Of a stretch of 64,000 nucleotides of DNA, positions 11,288 to 20,364 are shown piece after piece (position 1 is the first letter of the stretch; the number at the start of each line of letters is the position of its first letter). The translations under genes were made by a program, and so were the position numbers. This stretch comes from Microplitis mediator (taxonomy: Eukaryota; Arthropoda; Insecta; Hymenoptera; Braconidae), in contig NC_079979.1 of assembly GCF_029852145.1 (NCBI RefSeq), positions 8,224,642-8,288,641 of the forward strand. Reading direction: 5' to 3'. The notes below the pieces were generated by a model. That model worked only from the letters and a program-made list of their open reading frames with translations. It was not told the DNA's origin and searched no databases.

Positions 11288-13201
11288 ATGCCGTTCCCAA
11301 GGACGCCGATCGTACAGCCACCCCCTTCGGTCAGTTCAGCCAACAATCCCGTTGATCTCCTACATTTCCCCACTACATCGGGCGCGGCAATTGCAAGTAC
11401 GAGTGCAATGGACGATCTCGTCAACCTTATGCCAAACAATGATTTCCACAACAGTACTATATGTACCCAAAGTCACCCTGTAAATCATAATCATAATGTT
11501 TCGACTACCAGTGCGACCGGTAACGTTAATGTTAACCCTCACAACGTTAGTGGGGTTGCGCCAATTTCTGAAGCTCAAAATACGACTTCCGTCGCCGTAT
11601 TACAAAACGTAGTTTCGGGACTACGAACAGAAATTGAAGCTTTGCAAGCCGAACGTCAACATTTGCTTCGGATTTCAAGTACGGTTTTACGACCCCCGGG
11701 TGCACAATTACCACCCCCGAATTTTCAGTCGAATGCGTCAAGTATTTTGATGCCGAGAGAATTATTTCCCACTGCCACTGTGACGTCACAAGCAGCAAAC
11801 CCTCTCCCTACCAGCTATGTCAACTCATACCCACATGCATTCATCCCGGCAACGCAAGCGAGCGGGCAGCAGCCCGTCATGTATAGCTTACCTGCGCGTG
11901 AACCGTACGCGCACTCGATGGTCCCACCACCAATTCATACATTACCACCACATATGAATTTGCAGCCTTCACTTCCATGCACATACACACAATCACACAA
12001 TGGTAATAACATACCAGCATACGCGCCCATGTACTCACGACCCTCATATCCACCAGCACAGCAGTCAGCATGGTGTAATACATACACAGTTCCAGCGGGA
12101 AATTCAAACACGAGTGGTTCTAATTCTATGCGGTTATATGATCTTAGTCGCCTCGTAAAATCTTGGAATATTTCGTTTCCTTCTCGTGATCGAACTTCTC
12201 CAATTGACGCAAAGAAATATTTAAAAATAATCGAGCAGCGGATGGTCAGCAACGACATTTCCTTCGAAAATTTTCAGGCAGTGGTAACCAACACCCTTAG
12301 CGGCGACGTACTAGAGTGGTACTATGAAAATGAAGGTTTATTTCATAGCTGGGCGGCTTTCAAAGAGTTTTTTAAGATTTGGCAGGTTCAGCAAACAGAT
12401 GAGGCAGTGTTGCAGGGGATTTACTCGGCTAAACAAAGCAACGACGAGACATGAGTTGCATTTATTAATCGCATGCAAAGTGCTTTTGCAAAGCTCGAAG
12501 ATCCGTTACCGCAGGCTAAACAAATTCGAATCATAGTTTCGCGATTCAACCCTCACTTTTTACAAAAATTCTCGGATACGACAATAATGACGTACGCAGA
12601 ATTGTATACACGGGTTAGTGCTTGGCAGCCAACAGCTGATGCGTTGAACCCTTATTTCAAAACTTCTAAAGAAAATAACAGTAGAATTAAAACGCGTATA
12701 CAATTAAATTCCATCAAAGACTCAGAATCCGATCAACTAAACAGTATCGAGACTTTACAGCCGTCCACTTCACCCGGTAATAATAATTTTGCAACCAACA
12801 ATTCTAACCGAAATAATTTTAATAGAAACAACAATTTTAATAGAAATAATAATTTTAACAACAATAAAAGTTTTCATAATTCTAAATACCCTCAAAATCC
12901 AGCACCGTTAGATTCATTTGATAAAAATTTAAATTCTGAGTCTTCCACCTTATTAAGTAACTTTGAGTCTATGATGAAAACCATCTTAGAAAAGCTAGAT
13001 CAGGCTACTGTAAATACGTCACCGGAAAAAGTCAGTTCAATCCCAGTATCATCGAATTTTACACCAAAAGCTCCTGTCTGCGGTCGTTGTGGGAGAATTG
13101 GTCACGTTGCTGAGGTTTGTTGTGGTCCAGTAACGGATGAATTGCGTATCAAGGCGGGATTGCCCCTTCGTTCTCGTCCCTCATCTCCAAAAAACGAGTA
13201 A
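11288..13201 (+). CDS. gag: Gypsy Gag, one internal stop
   Basis: From the ATG at 11288 the frame runs 637 codons with a single in-frame TGA at 12452-12454, after which it continues without a shift. The N-terminal 280 residues are Pro/His/Thr-rich, with a short Leu/Glu-rich coiled-coil segment near residues 100-135. A capsid-like region follows (FPSRDRTSPIDAKKYLKIIE near residue 297 onward). An Asn/Phe repeat lies near 500-530 and a CCHC zinc knuckle (C-X2-C-X4-H-X4-C, near residue 597) near the end. Gag proteins coat the RNA and form the particle. The TGA is best read as a nonsense mutation (CGA to TGA would do it), though readthrough cannot be excluded. The frame ends in TAA at 13199-13201, a few bases after a slippery heptamer. 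Confidence 0.85.
13189..13195 (+). promoter_or_regulatory. Minus-1 ribosomal frameshift site A-AAA-AAC
   Basis: In gag phase the codons are cca-aaa-aac-gag-taa, so the heptamer A AAA AAC fits the X-XXY-YYZ rule. A shift of minus 1 here enters exactly the pol frame, which continues CGA GTA AGT without a stop into the protease. The gag stop lies 3 nt downstream of the heptamer. No stem-loop or pseudoknot was verified. Confidence 0.75.
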
Positions 13202-16200
13202 GTGCCCTGGTAGACACCAATCACGTTACCAGGACCTCTGTGTCAATTAAAAATTCGGATAAATCGAGTGAAATCGGTAACGTCACACCTGAGTTGTCTA
13301 AATTAAATCCTGATGCCTCTGAATTCATGATCAGTAATGGGAAATTCTTTCTAAATTATCCTATTGCTGCAGATGCTCCAAAATCAGTCGGTCACGTTTC
13401 GGAAAATCTCAACGTTGATTTAATTGACTTTACAACTCCTCTCGATCAAATTATTGACAAGCCGGCAGATGGAGAATCCAATTGGGAAACGAGTTCTGAA
13501 GCGTCACAGCAAATTCTACATGTCAAAACACCAAAATTTAAAAATCCGATAAAAACTTTAAAATCTAAAATTAAAAAATCCATAAACCCGTCGCGTAATT
13601 TTAAAAATAACATTAATAAAAATCGACCAAAAGTTTCAATCGAAAAGTCATTAATTGAAAAACGGCAACGGCAAACGGTCTTAAATCTCGAGAATGACTC
13701 AGATGCAGACGATACTCCTCTCTGTGATCTAAGAGAGGATGCTAGTCCTTTATATGACTCAGAGATCGATGAGTATCGCTCTGACTCCAGTGAAGAAATT
13801 GCTTATGCCCCAAAATTCACGATATCACTGAATGCAGACACTAAACAAAGTACATTACTGCCGATGCTCAGTAATGATTATAATTACAGTCTAATGACGT
13901 CTTCAGCGAGTCTTAAAGCACCTTCAACAGTCAGTCGCATGGTTGCTAAAATTTCTATCGGTAAATATGAATTGGAAGCATTACTGGACAGTGGGAGTGA
14001 GCGCAGCTATATTTCTGAGATTGCTTATGAACAAATCAAAGAAAATCAGCTGCAAGATCTCACACCTGATCCCACTAGCACTCATGGGGTAACAATGGCT
14101 AACTCCAAGTCCACGCAAACACGTGGTGGAGCGCCATTTAAAATAAAACTTGACGGTCACGATATCATTACTTGGTTGAGTGTCTTATCTGAATTATCTA
14201 CTCCAGTTATTCTTGGTCTTGATTTCTGGCAGCTAGCAGATATTCAAGTAAATTCCAAAGAAAATACTTGGAAATTAAATACCAGTAATGTACTTCATTC
14301 ATTTTTCTCTCGGTCTGGATTCACTAATCTCGCAACGTTGAATGCATTATCCTCAGCTGAACGTGATGATCTCGAAAAATTTTTAACAACCGAATTTGGG
14401 AAAAACAAACAAGTTCCGTTGGGTTTAACACACGTGGTTCAACATCGAATCGAACTAACTGATGACACTCCGGTGCGTACCAAACCTTATCGTAGAAGTC
14501 CTCCAGTAATGAAAGCGATGCATGATAAAGTAGATGAATTACTTGCGAAGGGTTATATTCAGCCTTCGAATAGTGCTTGGGCATGTTCGCCGGTAATGGT
14601 ACCGAAGAAAAATAATACCTGGCGCATGTGCATCGATTACCGGCCATTAAATAAAGTCACGAAAAAATCTGCTTATCCGTTACCGATCATGCACCGTATT
14701 TTGTCAAGTCTGCAGGGTGCTAAAGTAATTTCAGTACTTGATGTCAGTGATGCCTTTCATCATGTTTTAGTTGAGCCAAATAGCCGTCAATATACAGCAT
14801 TTTGCGTAGATGGACGAGGTCTTTTTGAATGGGTCCGGATGCCGTTTGGTCTCACAAATGCCCCCAGTACTTATCAAGAAGTCTCGGATACGGTACGACG
14901 AGAAATTGTTGAGTCATTAAAAACACAATTTTCTCACATTGAAGCTGAAAATAAAATTTTTGCTTATCTCGATGACTGGATAATTATCAGCGATGACTTA
15001 AAAGAACATAAAATTCTTCTTCAAGCTGTCTTCGAAAGCTTCCGCAAGGCTGGAATAAAGATGAATGAAGAAAAAAGTCATTTTGGATGCTCTGAAGTTC
15101 ATTTTCTGGGCTTTATCATCAATGAAAAGGGTTTGAAACCCGATCCAGCTCGATTAGAACCGATTGCAGATTATAAACGACCCACTAACCGTAAGGAACT
15201 GCGAAGATTTAATGGATTAGTTAACTGGTACCATAAACATCTTAAAAATGTCGCACAAGTCCAAGGTCCTTTGAACAAGCTGACAAGTACTCGAGTTCCT
15301 TGGGAATGGACAGATGTTGAAGAGAAAGCTTTTGTCGAAACGAAAGAAGCTCTGTTAAAGGCTGCAACATTGTCATTACCTCACCCAGATTTACCATATC
15401 GTTTATATACCGATGCTAGCAACACTGGATTAGGTTCTGTTTTAACTCAGTATGATCCAGAACTAGATCGAGAAAATTTAATTATCTGTCTAAGTCGACC
15501 GTTAAACAAAGCAGAAATGAATTACACGACAACAGAGAAAGAATGTCTTGCTGTCGTGTGGTCCTTACGGAAATTACGCGGTTACATCGAGGGTTTACCA
15601 GTCACGGTTTATACCGATCATTCCGCCTTAAAATGGCTTCACTCACTGAAAGATCCGGCAGGTAGATTAGCCAGATGGGCTATCGACATTTCTGCTTATG
15701 ATATCGAAGTTGTCCATTATCGGGGTACGCAGAATGAAGCTCCAGACGCACTTTCACGTCGATATGAAGAACCAGAGACTGCCAATTTACTCGTTTCAGA
15801 TTCTAATTCTCAATTGCTGTGCGTAATTGCGCAAAATTCCGCTTGGTATGATGAAAAGGTCCGCGTTGTTCAAAAATATCCGGATAATTATCGGGAGTGG
15901 AAATATGAGAACGATAAATTGTATTTTTACCGTCCACTAGCTGTCAAGGAAATACTCGGTGAATTAAATCCTTGGAAAATTGTCTTAACTGAGCCAGAAA
16001 TTCGTCCAGCTATCAAAAAAGCCCACTGTGAAGCCCAATCAGGCCATCTTGGGATCGATAAAACTTATCAACGGATAAGAGATAATTTTTACTGGCCAGG
16101 AATGTTCAAAGATGTTGCATCTTACGTCTCAGCTTGTGAGACTTGTATTATGACCAAAAGTGACCAGACAAAACCGCAAGGATATATCGGCACGAGACCA

Positions 16201-17070
16201 CCAACTCAACCTTGGTCCATTATCTCGATTGACACCATCGGCCCATATACTCGTTCAACTATGGGGAACCAATATGCTCTCGTTATCGAAGACTTGTACA
16301 CTCGCTATCTCGAAATTTTTCCGCTGAAACAACAATCGGGTAAAATTATAAAACATCACCTGACGGCTGTCTTTAATCATTGGGGCCCTCCTTGTCAAAT
16401 TATCTCTGATAATGGCAAAGAATTCATCAATAAAGACATAATTAATTTAATTAGCCAATTTAACATAAAATTCACACCAACCCCTATCGGTCACCCCTGT
16501 GCAAATCCTGTTGAACGCTGTAATCGCACAATTAAACCTATGATTGTCGCGTTTACGAGTCAAAATCAAAAAGATTGGGATGAACATCTCGATGATTTAA
16601 AATTCGCGTACAATACCTCGGTACACACTGCCTTAGGAGTGTCACCATTTTATTTAAATCACGGACGTGACGCACGACTAATTAACGATACCGATCCTCT
16701 CGAAAATCTAGACGTATCTGACGTTACCGTTTGGCAAGCCCGAATGGACCGTGCGATCGAATTAAGACATTTTGTTGAGCAAAATATGTTGAAAGCTCGG
16801 GAACGTACGCGTAAACAAAATAAACAAAAATTCTCTGATACTCCAATAGATTTAAAAGTCGGTGATGAAGTTTACTACTTAAATAAAAAATTGAGTAAAA
16901 AAGTAGATGGTTACAGTGCTAAATTAGCACCGAAATATTCGGGACCCGCCATTGTATCTAAAATTTTAAGTCCTCTAGTAGTTAAATTACAAGATAATGC
17001 CGGTAACGATATTGGCACATATTATTACAATGACTTAAAAATTCCCAGACGGTCTCGAAGACGTAACTGA
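13195..17070 (+). CDS. pol: Gypsy Pol polyprotein (PR-RT-RNaseH-IN)
   Basis: One open frame with no internal stop, reached by minus-1 slippage; it has no ATG of its own near the gag end. Aspartic protease: ALLDSGSERSYIS, with the DSG near residue 250 counted from 13240. Reverse transcriptase: WRMCIDYRPLN, LDVSDAFHHV, MPFGLTNAPSTYQ and the YLDD active site at residue 576 (14965). RNase H: LYTDAS, the TEKECLAVVWSLRKL helix and VYTDHSALKWL. Integrase: an HHCC zinc finger (H...GHLGIDKTYQRIRDNFYWPG...CETC), then the DDE core with ID near 16228, SDN near 16409 and VER near 16512, and a C-terminal GDEVYYL chromodomain-less tail. All catalytic residues that I looked for are present, so this polyprotein looks intact. 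Confidence 0.95.
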   Translation, partial: RVSALVDTNHVTRTSVSIKNSDKSSEIGNVTPELSKLNPDASEFMISNGKFFLNYPIAADAPKSVGHVSENLNVDLIDFTTPLDQIIDKPADGESNWETSSEASQQILHVKTPKFKNPIKTLKSKIKKSINPSRNFKNNINKNRPKVSIEKSLIEKRQRQTVLNLENDSDADDTPLCDLREDASPLYDSEIDEYRSDSSEEIAYAPKFTISLNADTKQSTLLPMLSNDYNYSLMTSSASLKAPSTVSRMVAKISIGKYELEALLDSGSERSYISEIAYEQIKENQLQDLTPDPTSTHGVTMANSKSTQTRGGAPFKIKLDGHDIITWLSVLSELSTPVILGLDFWQLADIQVNSKENTWKLNTSNVLHSFFSRSGFTNLATLNALSSAERDDLEKFLTTEFGKNKQVPLGLTHVVQHRIELTDDTPVRTKPYRRSPPVMKAMHDKVDELLAKGYIQPSNSAWACSPVMVPKKNNTWRMCIDYRPLNKVTKKSAYPLPIMHRILSSLQGAKVISVLDVSDAFHHVLVEPNSRQYTAFCVDGRGLFEWVRMPFGLTNAPSTYQEVSDTVRREIVESLKTQFSHIEAENKIFAYLDDWIIISDDLKEHKILLQAVFESFRKAGIKMNEEKSHFGCSEVHFLGFIINEKGLKPDPARLEPIADYKRPTNRKELRRFNGLVNWYHKHLKNVAQVQGPLNKLTSTRVPWEWTDVEEKAFVETKEALLKAATLSLPHPDLPYRLYTDASNTGLGSVLTQYDPELDRENLIICLSRPLNKAEMNYTTTEKECLAVVWSLRKLRGYIEGLPVTVYTDHSALKWLHSLKDPAGRLARWAIDISAYDIEVVHYRGTQNEAPDALSRRYEEPETANLLVSDSNSQLLCVIAQNSAWYDEKVRVVQKYPDNYREWKYENDKLYFYRPLAVKEILGELNPWKIVLTEPEIRPAIKKAHCEAQSGHLGIDKTYQRIRDNFYWPGMFKDVASYVSACETCIMTKSDQTKPQGYIGTRPPTQPWSIISIDTIGPYTRSTMGNQYALVIEDLYTRYLEIFPLKQQSGKIIKHHLTAVFNHWGPPCQIISDNGKEFINKDIINLISQFNIKFTPTPIGHPCANPVERCNRTIKPMIVAFTSQNQKDWDEHLDDLKFAYNTSVHTALGVSPFYLNHGRDARLINDTDPLENLDVSDVTVWQARMDRAIELRHFVEQNMLKARERTRKQNKQKFSDTPIDLKVGDEVYYLNKKLSKKVDGYSAKLAPKYSGPAIVSKILSPLVVKLQDNAGNDIGTYYYNDLKIPRRSRRRN

Positions 17071-17100
17071 TTATTATCGATATATTTCAGATCACTCATC

Positions 17101-18402
17101 ATGAAAGTCAAGTTACTCGGAGACTCGGATACTGAAGTTTCACTTCAGGAGTCTGAGGGTGAAATATCCGAGTCAGAAACACCATCTACTCATCCAGTCT
17201 CATCATCACCTGTCTCATTATCACTTTCATTAGACACCGCATCCGCATTTACATCGGAATTACCATCTACCACTGCAACGACATCGCCAATCTTGTCATC
17301 GGCTGTACCGGTCATCACAACAGCAATCACACCATCACCAACATGGTCAACTGGATCAACATCATTTGCTGGGTCCCAAAATCCGTTGCCGCCATGGCAA
17401 ACAACTACTGGCATCAAGTTTGGTCGGCCATCATCTGTACTATACGTACCGAGTACTACAACTCCTACGTCAGCAATGTTCGAGACACTTACTAAATTTA
17501 TGAAAGAGGAATTTAGTAAATTACATGCTCGTATTGACCGTGCCACCAGTCAACGTCCCACGGTCACGTCAACATCATCCGGAATATCAAGGTTCGATAC
17601 TCAGTGGCTGGAGCGAATCGATGAGAGACTCGAAGATCTGCAAATAGTGGTCCAAACCAACACCGAACAAGTGGCTGAACTCAAAACACAGTTGGAGTCT
17701 TTAAAAGTACCTCCAACTGCTCCAGAACCAAATACCACCAAGCATCTTACGGCTCATTTTCAACTGTTATCGGAGCAAGTCCAGAAAAGTCAGCAGATGA
17801 TTTCCGAAATTAAGCTGTCCAGTCCAGAAGAATTTCTGCATAAGTTTCAAGCCGTCACCGCCAAAACACCGTCAATTACTACTGAAATTAGTTGTCAGAC
17901 GTTACCGACACAGTCTGCAATTCCAGTGGAGTATGATATTGGGATCACTCCAAATAATAAGTCGATGATACCGCTACTGGCTCAGCAATCGTCAGCGTGT
18001 GGTCCAAATCCGGGACTTAAAATCCGTGAGGGCGCGTATCAACGTCCATCACCAGAAAATGCCAGATTTCCACCATCATCACTGCTTGCCCGGAGAATGG
18101 CCCGCCAAGAGTTGACTGAGAAGGAAGTAACGACACTGAGAGCTTCTGGTGCTATTCCCAAGGACATCAAGACCAAGATCCAAATGGTAACGTTCGCCAA
18201 TTCGTTACCGTATTCGCAGACCACTCCAGCTCCAAGATATGAAGTCTCACTGCCACCGAAAGAGGCATACAAGCAATTCTTGTCTGGCTTAAATTCTACT
18301 CCACCATCGAACTCTACAGCAGCTGCTACGGATACATCACAACAAGTTGTAATACAACGGTATCCACTTCATGGATTTTGCCACCTTCTGCAAGGCTATT
18401 GA
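17101..18402 (+). CDS. Gypsy third ORF, Ser/Thr/Pro-rich with coiled coil
   Basis: Begins with an ATG 30 nt after the pol stop, in the place where errantiviruses carry env. It has no signal peptide, no membrane segment and no glycoprotein features. Residues 1-150 are Ser/Thr/Pro-rich and start acidic. A coiled-coil-like segment (RIDERLEDLQIVVQ..., AELKTQLESLK) spans about residues 170-200, followed by a Gln/Pro-rich region. It ends in LLQGY at 18402, and the next frame, overlapping by 32 nt, carries zinc-knuckle sequence. The two are probably one protein broken by a +1 shift between 18353 and 18402. The whole is closer in style to a Gag-like nucleic-acid binder than to Env; function unknown. 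Confidence 0.65.
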   Translation: MKVKLLGDSDTEVSLQESEGEISESETPSTHPVSSSPVSLSLSLDTASAFTSELPSTTATTSPILSSAVPVITTAITPSPTWSTGSTSFAGSQNPLPPWQTTTGIKFGRPSSVLYVPSTTTPTSAMFETLTKFMKEEFSKLHARIDRATSQRPTVTSTSSGISRFDTQWLERIDERLEDLQIVVQTNTEQVAELKTQLESLKVPPTAPEPNTTKHLTAHFQLLSEQVQKSQQMISEIKLSSPEEFLHKFQAVTAKTPSITTEISCQTLPTQSAIPVEYDIGITPNNKSMIPLLAQQSSACGPNPGLKIREGAYQRPSPENARFPPSSLLARRMARQELTEKEVTTLRASGAIPKDIKTKIQMVTFANSLPYSQTTPAPRYEVSLPPKEAYKQFLSGLNSTPPSNSTAAATDTSQQVVIQRYPLHGFCHLLQGY

Positions 18403-18823
18403 GAAGATCTGCGTCACCGTCAAGCCCCGTATATGTCACACGGAACTGAGAGAATCCTGGACACAAACAGTAACGACACAAGCTCAGTCGTTGTACATAA
18501 CTAATGCGTGTCAAAACTGTCGGCAACGGGATCATAAAATTGCCGAATGTCGGTTACCATGGCGGCCTGACATGTGTCATGTGTGTTATCAGGACCAAGT
18601 AACAACGGCAACGTGCTTCCGTCCTCACGATAAACAGTATAAGGACTATCTTCGGGGACGTTGTCAAGGCTGTGGTATCCCAGTCCAGCTATTTGACCCT
18701 CACTGTAATTCCTGCAACCGAAGATACCCAGGGTATAAGGATTGGATTTCAACGAAATATACCCGAGAAGAAATTGAGCAGTTTCATCGAAGTCATCTAC
18801 GAGCTGTAAAGAAGACCGATTAA
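18371..18823 (+). CDS. Gypsy third ORF, zinc-knuckle C-terminal part
   Basis: Cys-rich protein of 150 residues. It has a CCHC knuckle (C-X2-C-X4-H-X4-C, residues about 47-60 with CQNCRQRDHKIAEC), then CHVCYQ...C, then C-X2-C...HCNSC, giving three possible zinc-binding units. A mixed acidic/basic helix rich in Glu, His and Arg (TREEIEQFHRSHLRAVKK) forms the end. It overlaps the preceding ORF in the +1 frame and is open upstream only to 18353, so it likely depends on the upstream ORF by frameshift or was separated from it by an indel. Zinc knuckles of this type bind single-stranded nucleic acid in Gag and related proteins. I do not recognise the full-length family. Confidence 0.6.
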   Translation: MDFATFCKAIEKICVTVKPRICHTELRESWTQTVTTQAQSLYITNACQNCRQRDHKIAECRLPWRPDMCHVCYQDQVTTATCFRPHDKQYKDYLRGRCQGCGIPVQLFDPHCNSCNRRYPGYKDWISTKYTREEIEQFHRSHLRAVKKTD

Positions 18824-19464
18824 AATTACTTACTCTGCTACGTTACCGATTTAGATTGTAAATCTAAATAAAACACATACATTTAATCATATTCATCTCA
18901 TTGATTCATTTTTATTATTGTTGCCAATTGTAATAATTTTCTATTACAGCTCCGAGTCCTGTAGCAGTTGGCAGCAGAAAATTATTATTCTTTTTGTTTT
19001 ACAGCCCAGAGGCTGTGGAACATAAATATTTAAAATTACGTTATCATTTACTTTTATTTTAAGCAAAAAAATAAATAATTGTAATTCTATTTTTTGTTAG
19101 AAAGATTGCAGATCCAGGTCGAAGTCCCAGGATCGAAGTAGGCTTGAGATTAGGGGGACTGGGCTGGGAAATTTGGTCATAATACCCCTAACGGCTGCGA
19201 TCTTTTCTTTTTTAAATTTAAAATTTCCAACCTGGAAATTTACTTGTAACACTGGTGATTGACCAGCAATGTTTCTTTTAATTTATATCTGGCAGTATTC
19301 CTGCAATTAAAAATTTTTTTGTTTACATACTGGCAAGTAATTTGCAATTTTGGGCGATTGATTCGCACCACTGTAAATAATTTAATGTGAATAATTTGTT
19401 ATGATTATTGTCGGACAACCTAGACGGAAATCCAAAAGGGTAACCTTGGCTTGGTGGGGGGGAT
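18824..19464 (+). other. Gypsy 3' untranslated region and polypurine tract
   Basis: Non-coding stretch after the third ORF. It ends in the purine-rich ggtgggggggat at 19453-19464, directly before the 3' LTR, which is where plus-strand priming occurs in LTR elements. Confidence 0.75.
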
Positions 19465-20364
19465 TGAGACAATGTGAATTGTCTTCGTCGCCGTCAGCCT
19501 TGCGGTTCCCGCTTTTTTCCGTCTCGTTGCCGTCCAATGTCACATGTCATAGTGCCGTGGTCACATGACAACTCGTTACGTTGACGCATGCCGTTTAGGA
19601 AGAGGTGAGGACAGTCAGGAAGCGAGCCCTATGCCCAAAAATTATCCGTCACCACTTCGATCCTGGATCCGTTAACGTTCAGACGTTATTAATTGTCATA
19701 CTTGTGATATTTTGTATTTTGTAAACCGCATAATTTTCCAGGCTATTCACTTGCAAAATAGTATTATTTGTACCGTTCATTAGTTATTAATTATAATAGA
19801 ATCTAAGCACATAAAATATTATACGTTACCGGCGAGATATTCGCGGTAATAATCTTATAAATTAAATAATAAAATCAGTGTACGATAAGGAGTTAGTCCA
19901 CGTGGCCACTACTGCGTATCCTGCGTTCCAGTCAGGACCACTAATATTGTATTCTGCGTGAACCGTCATTGTAAGTAATTGAATTTATTATAATTGGCAA
20001 TAAACTTGCACATTGTCCTAATAATTTCCCTACTTTATTCATTACCTTATTCTATCCTTATTTTAATATACTGGTGAGATTATTTAATACGATAAAGTAA
20101 TTATTAATTAAGTTAGAAATAATAAGTAAATCAGCTGTAAGAAAGCAGTATAAAAATTATCAGCCGTGAGGTAAGTTGATAAGCCTTTTTTATATACGTT
20201 GCCGAGTTTGAATAAGTGCGGGTCTTTGCTTTGCAAGAACCCCAGCCCACTGCTCTGTCCAGTATAAAATAAAAATTGTTAGAGGCCAGCCTAAGCCAGG
20301 GTTCAACCCGCGAATTCTGGTGGCTGCTGGTGAAAATCGCGAAGAGAATAAGCGATTTGTCTCA
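19465..20364 (+). repeat. Gypsy 3' LTR (900 bp)
   Basis: TGAGAC...GTCTCA, identical to the 5' LTR except for G at 19590 and A at 19608. It is followed by CTAT, the target duplication, and then by Helitron coding sequence. Confidence 0.9.

Larger units (their letters stand above)
9525..20364 (+). mobile_element. Ty3/gypsy LTR retrotransposon, 10.84 kb
   Basis: A complete element with 900-bp LTRs, a 5' leader, gag, pol (PR-RT-RH-IN order), a third ORF and a purine tract before the 3' LTR. The order RT-RNaseH-IN places it in Ty3/gypsy. It sits in the Helitron Rep gene. CTAT precedes the 5' LTR (9521-9524) and follows the 3' LTR (20365-20368), giving a 4-bp target duplication, and its removal restores the conserved Helitron reading. 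LTRs differ at two positions (9650/19590 and 9668/19608), so the insertion is recent. Gag has one internal stop, so this copy is probably not autonomous. Confidence 0.92.

Noticed and set aside
11360..12258. Several minus-strand frames inside gag
   Set aside because: Antisense shadows of gag with no recognisable domains.
14324..14647. Minus-strand frame inside pol
   Set aside because: Shadow of the strongly coding reverse transcriptase on the other strand.
17101..18823. Gypsy third ORF as an envelope gene
   Set aside because: No signal peptide, no membrane segment, no furin-like site; zinc knuckles instead.
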